A stretch of DNA of 64,000 nucleotides from DOZZ01 sp963792655 (GTDB taxonomy: Bacteria; Acidobacteriota; Terriglobia; Bryobacterales; Bryobacteraceae), in assembly GCA_963792655.1 (NCBI GenBank), contig CAWBWU010000011.1, forward strand, positions 310,001 to 374,000. The letters are read 5' to 3'. Positions 1-10,424 of the stretch are shown piece after piece. The notes beneath the pieces are model-generated. The model worked only from the letters and a program-made list of their open reading frames with translations. It was not told the origin of the DNA and did no database searches. Each line of letters begins with the position of its first letter. Position 1 is the stretch's first letter. The position numbers were made by a program, and so were the translations under genes.

Positions 1-439
1 CGGCTCCCGGGAAAAACAGCAGTGCAGTGCCTAGAAATCCTACGAGCATTCCCGCGATCGTTGGGCCATGCAGCCGTTCCCCGCCGCGAAATAATGACTC
101 AATACCAACCAAGTAAAAAGGTGAGAGTGTGATAAAAAGACTCGCCATCCCGCTGGGAATAAGTTGCTCGGCCCAGGCAAGAGAGCCGTTTCCGATACCG
201 AGCGTGAGAATGCCGGTGAGCGCCGCGGTTCCAAGTTCCTTGCCGCGCGGCAAACGGTCACCGCGCACCACGGCGACGCCGAGCATGATCGCACCGGACA
301 AAGTGAAGCGAATCGCTACCAGCGTCGCGGGCGGAAGCGATTCGAGTGCGATGCGGATGCCGAGATAAGTGGTTCCCCAGAACACGCACACGGCGGCCAG
401 CGCCAGGTACGGGAGAACGCGCGAATTGCGAGGCAACAA
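1..439 (-). CDS. EamA/DMT-family transporter, N-terminal part (runs off the window)
   Basis: A minus-strand frame stays open from a TTG start near 439 to the first base, giving about 146 residues; an in-frame TGA lies immediately upstream, so the start can only be TTG at 439 or 436. The translation contains a hydrophobic helix with the pattern CVFWGTTYLGIRIALE, then LPPATLVAIRFTLSGAIMLG and later IPSGMASLFITLSPFYLVGI, the typical layout of the first half of EamA (DUF6) inner-membrane permeases. Substrate cannot be told; DMT exporters move metabolites or amino acids. It is divergent from the sugar kinase at 487. The use of TTG and absence of an ATG make it easy to miss. The rest lies outside the window. 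Confidence 0.72.
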   Translation of the reverse strand, partial: MLPRNSRVLPYLALAAVCVFWGTTYLGIRIALESLPPATLVAIRFTLSGAIMLGVAVVRGDRLPRGKELGTAALTGILTLGIGNGSLAWAEQLIPSGMASLFITLSPFYLVGIESLFRGGERLHGPTIAGMLVGFLGTALLFFPGA

Positions 440-486
440 TCAGGTTATCAGGCACGCTGCGGCGCTGCTTGTGCCACCATATTTGA

Positions 487-1416
487 TTGATCGTTACCGT
501 AACTGTGAACCCTGCGATTGACCGGACCATCACGGTGGACCGTCTGGCTTTCGAGGATCGCGCCTACATCCTTTCGACGCACGACACCCCCGGTGGACGG
601 GGCATTAACGCGTCTTCTGTGATTCATTCGTTCGGCGGGCAGACGCGCGCCATTCTTCCGGCCGGCGGCACATCGGGGCGCAAGTTCCTGGACAGCATCG
701 AGAAGTTCGGTTTCCCCGTGACCGTGGTCCCCATTCACAACGAAGTGCGGACCAACCTGACGATCACGGATCGCCACGGCCTGACCGTCAAGCTGAACGA
801 GCGAGGGCCATCGATCAGCAAGCCCGAAATCGCAGCGGTTGAGAAAACAGTGCGCGACAGCCTGGGTACCGCGAGCTGGCTGATGCTTTGCGGAAGCCTT
901 CCGCCGGGCGTGCCGTCCGACTTCTATGCCCGCCTGATCCGCGCCGCGCGCAAGGCGAAGGTAAAGACGCTGCTGGACACCGATGGGGAAGCACTGGTTG
1001 CGGGCATGTTGGCGAGACCGACTGTCGTCTCGCCAAACCAAGAGGAAGCAGAACGTCTGCTCGACACCGCGCTCATCACGCGCAGCAATACCCTCGAAGG
1101 TATCGAGCGCATTCATGCGATGGGCGCCGAGTCCGTGGTGCTCTCCCTCGGCAGCCGCGGCGCGCTTGGATTGTTTGACGGAGTCATTCTCGAAGCAGTG
1201 CCGCCACATGTCGATGCACGATGCCCCATCGGAGCAGGCGACGCGATGGCCGCTGCGTTTTTGTGGTCCATCGAGAACAAAGAACCGCGCGAAACGGCTT
1301 TGCGCTGGGGTGTTGCCGCTGGTACCGCTTCAGCTATGCAGCCCGGCATGAACTTCGCCGGCCTCAGCGTCACGCGAGAGATGTACGGCCGCGTCGCTGT
1401 GCATCGGGTGGAGTAG
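487..1416 (+). CDS. PfkB-family hexose kinase, 1-phosphofructokinase-like
   Basis: 309 residues, the usual length of the 1-phosphofructokinase / tagatose-6-phosphate kinase branch of PfkB ribokinase-fold enzymes. The N-terminus VTVNPAIDRTI, the substrate-binding PGGRGINAS, the GSLPPG signature and the C-terminal anion-hole/catalytic-base motif GAGDAM (Asp catalytic) are all present. It should phosphorylate a phosphorylated sugar (fructose-1-P or tagatose-6-P) with ATP in the cytosol. Start is TTG at 487; an in-frame TGA two codons upstream excludes a longer protein. No fruA/PTS gene is visible, so exact substrate is open. Its stop overlaps the start of murJ by one base. Confidence 0.85.
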   Translation: MIVTVTVNPAIDRTITVDRLAFEDRAYILSTHDTPGGRGINASSVIHSFGGQTRAILPAGGTSGRKFLDSIEKFGFPVTVVPIHNEVRTNLTITDRHGLTVKLNERGPSISKPEIAAVEKTVRDSLGTASWLMLCGSLPPGVPSDFYARLIRAARKAKVKTLLDTDGEALVAGMLARPTVVSPNQEEAERLLDTALITRSNTLEGIERIHAMGAESVVLSLGSRGALGLFDGVILEAVPPHVDARCPIGAGDAMAAAFLWSIENKEPRETALRWGVAAGTASAMQPGMNFAGLSVTREMYGRVAVHRVE

Positions 1417-3065
1417 TGGACCAGGCCGAGAAGCAGCCCGGCGTCGTCCGGTCCGCCGGCATCGTATCGGTCGCTGTGGCGTTAAGCCGCGTCACGGGTC
1501 TGGTGCGAGAGCGCGTGATGGCATCCGTCTTCGGAGCCGGCGCGGAGTTCGACGCGTTCATCATCGGCTTCCGCATCCCGAATCTGACGCGCGACCTGTT
1601 TGCCGAAGGCGCGCTCTCTTCAGCCTTCGTTCCTACTTTCACGCGTTATCTCACGACGCGGTCGAAAGAAGAAGCGCAGGAACTGTATCACCTGGTCAGC
1701 ACCGCGCTGGTGATCGTGGTGGGCTGCTTCTGCCTGCTGGGAATGATCTTCACGCCCGCCTTCGTGAACTTACTGGCTGGCGGTTTCCATGCGGTGCCCG
1801 GCAAGTTCGAGCTTGCGGTGTCAATGACCCGCATCATGTTTCCGTTCCTGCTGCTGGTCGCGCTCGCCGCGCAATCGATGGGGGCACTCAACGCTCTGGG
1901 GCAGTTCGGCATTCCGGCGATTTCGTCCACCTTCTTCAACATCGGCTCCGTCTGCTTCGGGCTGGTGATCGGCCGCTATGTGCTCCCGCGCTTTGGGATG
2001 CATGGGCTCAGCGCGATGGCGTTTGGCATGGCGTGGGGAGTGGTCGCAGGCGGAGCGTTGCAGTTGTTATTTCAGCTCCCGAGCCTTTGGAAACGCGGCT
2101 TCCATTTCGTACCGCGAGTGAACTGGAGCCACGAAGGTCTGCGCACCATGATGGGCCTGATGGGTCCGGCCATTCTCGGCAATGCGTCGGTACAGATCAA
2201 CGTCATGGTGAACAGCAGCTTTGCAGCGGGCATTACGGATGCCGCCGGGCATGTGCTGAACGGGCCCATCGCGTGGCTCAACTGCGCGTTCCGGTTCATG
2301 CAACTGCCGCTCGGGCTTTTTGGTGTATCGATCGCGTCCGCAACGCTTCCGGCCATCTCGCGCAGTGCGGCAACGAAGAACATGAATGAGTTCCGCGACA
2401 CCCTTTCGCGCTCGCTCGCGATGGTGCTGTTGTTGACGGTGCCTTCATCCGCGGCGCTGGTGGTGCTGGGCCGCAGCATGATTGCGGTCATCTATCAGTC
2501 CGGTCGCTTTAAAGCCTATGACACACATCAGACGGCAATCGCGCTGGCGTGTTACGCGATTGGGTTAGCCGCGTATGCCGCGCTGAAAGTATTGGCGCCG
2601 GCCTTCTATGCACTGAACGACGCGCGTACACCGATGATCGTGAGCCTGGTTTCGATCGTCGTCAACCTGGCGTGCTCGACAGTCATGATTCGATATGCGG
2701 GGCTCGGTCACGCGGGGCTGGCGCTAAGCACTTCGATGGTCGCGCTGTTCGGTTTCATCGTGCTATTTGTCGTCATGCGCAACCGCATCGGCGGCCTGCA
2801 TGACGCCGCGCTGCTCACGAGCTTCGTGAAAATATGCGCGGCCTCGGCAGCCATGAGTGCGGCCTGCTACGGAGTTATGCGCACTGTGCAACTCTTCTTC
2901 GGGGTGCGCGTGTTTGCCGACCTCATCACTCTGTTGATTGCGATCCCCGTGGGCGGCGCAGTCTACTACGCGGTCTGCCTGGTGCTGCGCGTTGCGGAAC
3001 TCGAAGCGGCACAACGCGCCATCGCGCGACCCTTGATGCGACGCCTGGGAATTGGCAAAAAGTAG
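1416..3065 (+). CDS. murJ: Lipid II flippase MurJ
   Basis: 549 residues from a GTG at 1416 whose first base is the last base of the kinase stop codon. The family's N-terminal signature is clear: SRVTGLVRERVMASVFGAG, then FRIPNLTRDLFAEGALSSAFVPTF, followed by about 14 hydrophobic segments ending in a positively charged tail (RRLGIGKK). MurJ flips undecaprenyl-linked lipid II across the inner membrane for peptidoglycan synthesis. Length matches the family (about 510-550). A longer frame upstream to 1221 is only the kinase read in another phase. The downstream zinc-ribbon gene starts within 25 bases, suggesting cotranscription. Confidence 0.93.
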   Translation: MDQAEKQPGVVRSAGIVSVAVALSRVTGLVRERVMASVFGAGAEFDAFIIGFRIPNLTRDLFAEGALSSAFVPTFTRYLTTRSKEEAQELYHLVSTALVIVVGCFCLLGMIFTPAFVNLLAGGFHAVPGKFELAVSMTRIMFPFLLLVALAAQSMGALNALGQFGIPAISSTFFNIGSVCFGLVIGRYVLPRFGMHGLSAMAFGMAWGVVAGGALQLLFQLPSLWKRGFHFVPRVNWSHEGLRTMMGLMGPAILGNASVQINVMVNSSFAAGITDAAGHVLNGPIAWLNCAFRFMQLPLGLFGVSIASATLPAISRSAATKNMNEFRDTLSRSLAMVLLLTVPSSAALVVLGRSMIAVIYQSGRFKAYDTHQTAIALACYAIGLAAYAALKVLAPAFYALNDARTPMIVSLVSIVVNLACSTVMIRYAGLGHAGLALSTSMVALFGFIVLFVVMRNRIGGLHDAALLTSFVKICAASAAMSAACYGVMRTVQLFFGVRVFADLITLLIAIPVGGAVYYAVCLVLRVAELEAAQRAIARPLMRRLGIGKK

Positions 3066-3087
3066 CGTGATAGAGTCAAATGTATCC

Positions 3088-3837
3088 ATGCTCCCCGACC
3101 AAGAGTTGGCGGTGCGGCTTCAACAGATCGACCTGCGCACAGCCGACCTGAACAAAGAAATCGCGGCGCTTCCTAAACAACTCGCTGAAATCGAAAAGAA
3201 GCTTTCCGGGCACGAGCGCCGGCTGGAAGTAGACCGCGCCGCATTGGTTGCTAACCAGCGCGACCGCAAGAAACTCGAAGGCGACAACCAGGCCAACGAG
3301 CAGAAGATCAGCAAGCTTCGCGATCAGATGCTCGCCGCAAAGAACAACGAACAGTACCGCGCGTTTCAGAAAGAGATTGAGTTTTGCGAGAGTGAGATTC
3401 GCAAGTCCGACGATCGCATTCTGGACCTGATGGGCGAATCCGAAGCGCTCGATAAGAACGTAAAGACTGCGGATGGCGCGCTGAAAGAAGAGCGCGCAAA
3501 GCTGGAAGTAGAAAAGGGTGAAGCGAAAAAGCGAACCGCCGCGGATCAGGCGGAACTCGCAAAGCTTTCCGAGGAGCGCAAGCAAACCGCGGCAGGCATG
3601 ACGCCCGCGGGCCTTACTGCCTATGAACGCATCCGCAAGATGCGCGGCAGCGCGATCGCGGAGTTAGTCGGCGGCCGCTGCACAGCATGCCACGTCTCCC
3701 AGCGCCCGCACTTCATTCAGGAACTGAAGCGCGGGGACAAGCTGATGTTTTGCGAGAGCTGCGGCAGGATTCTGTTCTACAACCCGCCGCAGAGCTACGA
3801 GCAGTTTGCCGGCGTCGAGAAGAACACCGGCGCGTAA
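3088..3837 (+). CDS. Coiled-coil protein with C4 zinc ribbon (COG1579 family)
   Basis: 249 residues from ATG 3088. Residues about 5-180 are charged, heptad-rich coiled coil (many K/E/R/L, for example LAEIEKKLSGHERRLEVDRA). The C-terminus is a treble zinc ribbon with CxxC pairs at C198/C201 (CTAC) and C222/C225 (CESC) and the family ending GRILFYNPP. This is the COG1579 'Zn-ribbon, possibly nucleic-acid-binding' family; its exact role is not settled. A TTG start at 3052 inside murJ would add 12 residues, but the family usually begins close to the coiled coil. It is the last gene of a murJ transcription unit and faces the metallothionein-like gene. Confidence 0.85.
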   Translation: MLPDQELAVRLQQIDLRTADLNKEIAALPKQLAEIEKKLSGHERRLEVDRAALVANQRDRKKLEGDNQANEQKISKLRDQMLAAKNNEQYRAFQKEIEFCESEIRKSDDRILDLMGESEALDKNVKTADGALKEERAKLEVEKGEAKKRTAADQAELAKLSEERKQTAAGMTPAGLTAYERIRKMRGSAIAELVGGRCTACHVSQRPHFIQELKRGDKLMFCESCGRILFYNPPQSYEQFAGVEKNTGA

Positions 3838-3858
3838 GTCACCGTGCGCGGCAGGGCT

Positions 3859-4005
3859 TTATGACAGCCCGCAGCCGGCGTGTCCGCAATTGCAGGATAG
3901 TTCCATCGTGCCTTTCGCATCCTGGCAATACTGGCTGCAGTACTTGCTTTTTTCCATCGGCTTGCAGGTACAGGCAGGGTGCGCGCATTTATTCTGATCG
4001 GCCAT
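3859..4005 (-). CDS. Metallothionein-like small Cys-rich protein (BmtA/SmtA type)
   Basis: A 48-residue minus-strand gene with ATG at 4005 and a strong ribosome binding site AAGGAG eight bases upstream. It has eight cysteines (C7, C12, C14, C23, C27, C38, C40, C45) and two histidines (H9, H42) arranged as C-x4-C-x-C ... YCSxxC ... C-x-CGHxGC. That order matches bacterial metallothioneins (Pfam PF02069), where such Cys/His residues bind Zn or Cd clusters. No signal peptide, so cytosolic metal storage or buffering is the inference. It lies 34 bases downstream of the LytS-type kinase on the same strand and is convergent with the zinc-ribbon gene. The terminal CG rather than CNC of cyanobacterial SmtA differs. 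Short length limits certainty. Confidence 0.75.
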   Translation of the reverse strand: MADQNKCAHPACTCKPMEKSKYCSQYCQDAKGTMELSCNCGHAGCGLS

Positions 4006-4039
4006 AGGTCGGTCTCCTTGCCCAATAGCGTATAGCAAA

Positions 4040-5371
4040 CTACCGCCCGATTGCCCAGGCTCCCGGTGCTTCGGTATTTTGGCTTACAGTTTCGGGCAGG
4101 TCGATCGTGATCAGCGTACCGCGCCCCGGCTTGCTGTCGATCCACATCCGGTACTCGCTCGCATACAGCACCTTCAGCCGTTCGTTCACATTCCGGAAGC
4201 CGATGCCGCCGCTCAACATCGTGGCTAAACGCGCTTCGGGGATGCCCACGCCATCGTCTTCAATTTCGAGGTGGAGACGCGCGCCGTCGCGGCGAGCTCG
4301 CAAAAATATGGTGCCGCCATCGACCTTGCTGGCGAGCCCGTGCTTCACGGAGTTCTCGACGATTGGTTGCATCAACATGCTTGGCACCAGAAGGTCCAGC
4401 GTGTCGGGTGCAATGTCGCGTTCAACGCGGAGCTTGTCACCGAAGCGCACAAGCTCGATCGCAAGATAGTCCTCGACGAAATCTATTTCGTCGCGCAAAG
4501 GCGTGAAGCTGTCCTGCTTGCGTAAGATTCGGCGCAAGATGCTCGAGAGCTTCAGAATCATGTCGCGAGCTTTCTGCGGATCGCGCCGAATCAGCGATGA
4601 CACAGAGTTGAGAGTGTTGAACAGGAAATGCGGATTGATCTGGCTCGTAAGTGCTTCGAGCCGCGCTTGCATCAGCAGACGTTCTTGCTCTTCCAGCTTT
4701 GCCTCATTGCGCGCGTTGCTCCAGACTTTCAGCGGCAACGCCACACAGAAGAACGTCGACGCATAGACCGCCACACGCGAAAGCGGCTGGCTCAGATCGA
4801 GTTCATTCGCCTGAAGCGCGAATACACGATGCGGAAACACGCCGGCCAGCGTTTCGCGCACGAACTCCGCCGCCAGGATGGAGAACAGCAGCAGCACATG
4901 GTAGACCGGCCTCGCATTCAAGTTTCGCTGCCAGATGGCGCGGTAGAGATAGCGATCAAACAGCGGCGAGAAGCGCCAGATATCTTCCTTCTCCGCCGCA
5001 CAATCGCGGAGCAATCCACCGGCGACCCCGATCAACGCAAATAGCGGCAACGAGAGGTACTCGTGCGCGAACATGGCGGGAATCGCGATCATCACGCCCG
5101 CCGTCATGCCGGCCACGTAACCACCGACCAGCCCTGTCAATAGACTTGCCTCGAAGCCTAAATCGGCCGCTTCGTAAGAGCGCTGTGAAATGCGCAAAGC
5201 GACGCCGGACGCGAACACGAACGCGACCCACAGCGCCAACTGAAAGCGTTGCACCAACGTGCGGCTCTCAAGCATCAACAGTTTACGGAGCCGAACGGAA
5301 CGCACCAGAAAGCTGGCCAGCGCTGCCATCACGCCCAAGCGCACGAACAGCGTTATCAGATGGCGTTCCAC
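4040..5371 (-). CDS. LytS/YehU-type sensor histidine kinase
   Basis: 443 residues. Residues 1-215 hold several hydrophobic segments with the 5TM-LYT sensory pattern (LLTGLVGGYVAGMTAGVMIAIPAMFAHEYLSL region, split by charged loops). Residues 225-300 form the His_kinase domain, with the phospho-acceptor H248 in LTSQINPHFLFNTLN. The ATPase part has N-box PIVENSVKHG and G-box EDDGVGIP. Such kinases sit in the inner membrane and phosphorylate LytTR-type regulators, sensing cell-wall or metabolite cues. No response regulator is adjacent, so it is an orphan in this window. Divergent from ribA, with only 14 bases between the two starts; the metallothionein-like gene follows it. Confidence 0.88.
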   Translation of the reverse strand: MERHLITLFVRLGVMAALASFLVRSVRLRKLLMLESRTLVQRFQLALWVAFVFASGVALRISQRSYEAADLGFEASLLTGLVGGYVAGMTAGVMIAIPAMFAHEYLSLPLFALIGVAGGLLRDCAAEKEDIWRFSPLFDRYLYRAIWQRNLNARPVYHVLLLFSILAAEFVRETLAGVFPHRVFALQANELDLSQPLSRVAVYASTFFCVALPLKVWSNARNEAKLEEQERLLMQARLEALTSQINPHFLFNTLNSVSSLIRRDPQKARDMILKLSSILRRILRKQDSFTPLRDEIDFVEDYLAIELVRFGDKLRVERDIAPDTLDLLVPSMLMQPIVENSVKHGLASKVDGGTIFLRARRDGARLHLEIEDDGVGIPEARLATMLSGGIGFRNVNERLKVLYASEYRMWIDSKPGRGTLITIDLPETVSQNTEAPGAWAIGR

Positions 5372-5385
5372 TGGCTGCCATTATA

Positions 5386-6027
5386 ATGAGGCTTAACGTA
5401 AACACTTCCGACATGCATACAACTGCGGCCTTCCGGCTGGTGAAAGCGGCTGAAGCAGCCTTTCCATCCGAGTACGGCAGCTTTCGCATCTTTGGCTTCG
5501 AAGGCTTTACGGGCGATGTGATGGATGAGGCAGTGGCGCTGAAGCTGGGCGACCTCACGGCGAAGCCTCCGCTCGTGCGCATTCATTCGCAATGTCTTAC
5601 CGGGGACGCGCTGCACAGCTTGCGTTGCGATTGCCGCGACCAGCTCGACATCGCTCTCACCCAGATTGCTGAAGAAGGCGCAGGCTTGCTGATCTACGAA
5701 TTGAAAGAAGGGCGCGGTATCGGGCTGATGAACAAGCTGCGTGCCTATGAACTGCAAGACCATGGCGCAGATACCATCGAAGCCAATCGCATGCTGGGCT
5801 TCGAAGCCGACCTGCGCAACTACGAGTTGCCCGCCGCCATCGTGCGTTACTTCGGTGTGAACAAAATTCGATTGCTCTCGAATAATCCGGAAAAGATGCA
5901 GGCGATGGAACGCGCCGGAATAGAAGTTGCCGAGTTAGTTTCGGCGGCCGTCCCACACGCCGAGAGCCGCCGCAGCTATCTCGAAACCAAGCGTGCAAAG
6001 ATGGGCCACTTCCTCGAAGGCCTCTAG
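5386..6027 (+). CDS. ribA: GTP cyclohydrolase II
   Basis: 213 residues. The zinc site CLTGDALHSLRCDC, the GTP-binding ELKEGRGIGLMNKLRAY and the tail IRLLSNNPEKMQAM are diagnostic of RibA, which opens GTP to 2,5-diamino-6-ribosylamino-4-pyrimidinone 5'-phosphate, the first step of riboflavin synthesis in the cytosol. It is a stand-alone RibA, not a RibBA fusion; no other rib gene is nearby. I chose ATG 5386, though ATG 5413 (residue 10) is possible because no convincing Shine-Dalgarno precedes either. The longer open frame upstream is antisense to the LytS gene. Ends just before a large palindrome. Confidence 0.92.
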   Translation: MRLNVNTSDMHTTAAFRLVKAAEAAFPSEYGSFRIFGFEGFTGDVMDEAVALKLGDLTAKPPLVRIHSQCLTGDALHSLRCDCRDQLDIALTQIAEEGAGLLIYELKEGRGIGLMNKLRAYELQDHGADTIEANRMLGFEADLRNYELPAAIVRYFGVNKIRLLSNNPEKMQAMERAGIEVAELVSAAVPHAESRRSYLETKRAKMGHFLEGL

Positions 6028-6057
6028 TGTGCCGCGGGCATCTCGACGCGGGCGATT

Positions 6058-6127
6058 CAGAGGCACGACCGTAAGGGAGTGCATCAATTGCTCTCACGTG
6101 ATGCACTCCCTTACGGTCGTGCCCCTG
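6058..6127. repeat. Long palindromic repeat, copy A (REP-like hairpin between ribA and uvrA)
   Basis: Two 29-base arms (6058-6086 and 6099-6127) are inverted copies with a single mismatch (a G-T pair in RNA) around a 12-base loop. The core of the arm reads GCACGACCGTAAGGGAGTGC. It lies between the convergent ends of ribA and uvrA, so the hairpin could act as a bidirectional transcript end, but there is no T-run. A second hairpin at 59867-59930 and a single arm at 51037-51060 share the core, which points to a dispersed repeat family rather than a plain terminator. Confidence 0.85.
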
Positions 6128-6147
6128 ATCGGTGCAGGCGAAGGCCT

Positions 6148-9069
<2,922 letters not shown>

Positions 9070-9073
<4 letters not shown>

Positions 9074-10024
9074 CCGGAAGTCGCCTTCCCGTCCAGATAG
9101 ACGAACGCCAGTTCCTGCACCGAGACGTTGCTCCTCTTGGTCAGTTGACGGGCGTGCGAACCTTGCCGATCAAACCCTGGTCGGCCAGATACTCGCACGC
9201 CGTGGTCACGCCCTTCACGTCGAAGTTCCGTTTGAAGTGGGCCTCGATCTCGGTGCACGACCGCGCTTCGCCCACTTCGCGCAGATGGTCGAGACAGGCT
9301 CGAACAGCGTGGGCGCGCGCTCGCCAAGATAATCGTCGATCGCGTCCAGCGCGGCCTGCACGTTCTTCGCGCGTCTTCTTGGTGTTCAGCAGATCGGTGT
9401 AGATCGTCTCGAAAGAACGCCGGGTTCAGCTTCATCGCCTGCGGGATCACTTCGCGGTCGGCCAGCTGCCGCGCGCCGATCACCTCGATACGCGCCAGCG
9501 GCGTCGCCGCGTACAGAATCCAGAGTGCGCGTGTAGTCCAGGTCGCCGCGCGTGACGAACCATTTGTGGGCCTTGTCGATCGGCGGCAAGCGCGTGGGTC
9601 GCCGCGGCGAGCAGTTGCAGCTGCGTGTCGCGCTCGCCGATCTCGTGCAGGCCGGCGCACAGATCGGCGATCGTCTCGTCGTGCGTGTAGAGCAGCCGCC
9701 CTTTGGCAAAGAGAGAATGCATGAACGAGTTGCGCAGCGGCGCTTTCCACCGTTTGCGCGAAACTCCGCGCGCGGCATCAGGAACGCGTGAACATTCACG
9801 CCGTCCGCAGTCAGCGCTCGAGATCCGCTCTCCACCTTCTTGTCGTCGATGGTCACCAGCGCCAGATCGATGTCGGACTTCGCCCAGACGGTGTCGTGCG
9901 ACAGGCTGCCGCAGAGGATTGCAGCAAGCACCGAGCGGTCTTCTTTGACTTGCGCGACCAGGGCTTCGAGCGCCGCGGCGAACTTGTTTTCTATACTCTT
10001 GCCGTGCGCGCGCCTGCTCAGCAC
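9070..10024 (-). CDS. Nucleotidyltransferase-domain protein (frame broken)
   Basis: About 315 residues once frames are joined. The N-terminal frame carries the Pol-beta/MNT nucleotidyltransferase motif AILCGSLSHDTVWAKSDIDLALV (GS then DxD for Mg-NTP), about residues 36-58. The rest, in other frames, reads FAKGRLLYTHDETIADLCAGLHEIG, HKWFVTRGDLDYT, ALWILYAATPLARIEVI and ends VQELAFVYLDGKATSG. It probably transfers a nucleotide to a small molecule or protein; the target is unknown. Shifts are needed near 9790, 9740, 9590, 9525 and 9400 among others. The stop overlaps the uvrA start by four bases, so the two are translationally coupled. ATG 10024 is the first plausible start. Confidence 0.72.
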
Positions 10025-10050
10025 GGTTCAGTATATATCGTTGCTCACAG

Positions 10051-10350
10051 CTACTGGACCGAAACCACACCATGATCGACGAGTACTCCGGAACCGGGCC
10101 GGATCTGCCCATAAGAGCGGCCGTTCACGATGAGTTCATTCTGCCGGATCATGACGTCGGCATCCTTGCACGGCGTGAAACGGTAAGTGCCGCCGGCTTG
10201 GGTTACCGGCGCATCGACATGAGTGCGGTAACAATCCGTCACGCGAATGTGGAAAGGCCCAGCCTGCGCTTCTACCTCGCCGGATAACAGGTGGTTACCC
10301 GCGTCGCAGGCAACCATAGAAAGGGAACAGAACAAGAGGAACGTTCGCAT
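10051..10350 (-). CDS. Small putative lipoprotein of unknown function
   Basis: 99 residues beginning MRTFLLFCSLSMVAC, a short signal peptide ending in a lipobox-like VAC with the cysteine at position 15, so a lipid-anchored envelope protein is likely. The mature part (residues 16-99) has two further cysteines and ends GSGVLVDHGVVSVQ; it looks like a small beta-rich domain. I do not recognise the family. It stands just upstream of the nucleotidyltransferase on the same strand, and is divergent from the permease gene. Confidence 0.6.
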   Translation of the reverse strand: MRTFLLFCSLSMVACDAGNHLLSGEVEAQAGPFHIRVTDCYRTHVDAPVTQAGGTYRFTPCKDADVMIRQNELIVNGRSYGQIRPGSGVLVDHGVVSVQ

Positions 10351-10376
10351 GAGACCATCCTAAGTCGGTTTACTTT

Positions 10377-10392
10377 AAGTTGTAAAGAACTT
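10377..10392. promoter_or_regulatory. Operator-like inverted repeat between divergent genes
   Basis: AAGTT-GTAAAG-AACTT, an inverted repeat with 5-base arms and a 6-base centre, sits in an unusually AT-rich spot between the lipoprotein start (10350, minus) and the permease start (10425, plus). It could be a regulator site or simply promoter DNA. No good -35/-10 pair could be assigned. Confidence 0.3.
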
Positions 10393-10424
10393 TTTACTAA
10401 CCCCGGCGTTGTACACTCTTCGGA

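Noticed and set aside
4651..5385. N-terminal extension of the ribA frame to 458 codons
   Set aside because: Upstream part is antisense to LytS and Arg/Pro/Ser-rich; RibA family starts near 5386.
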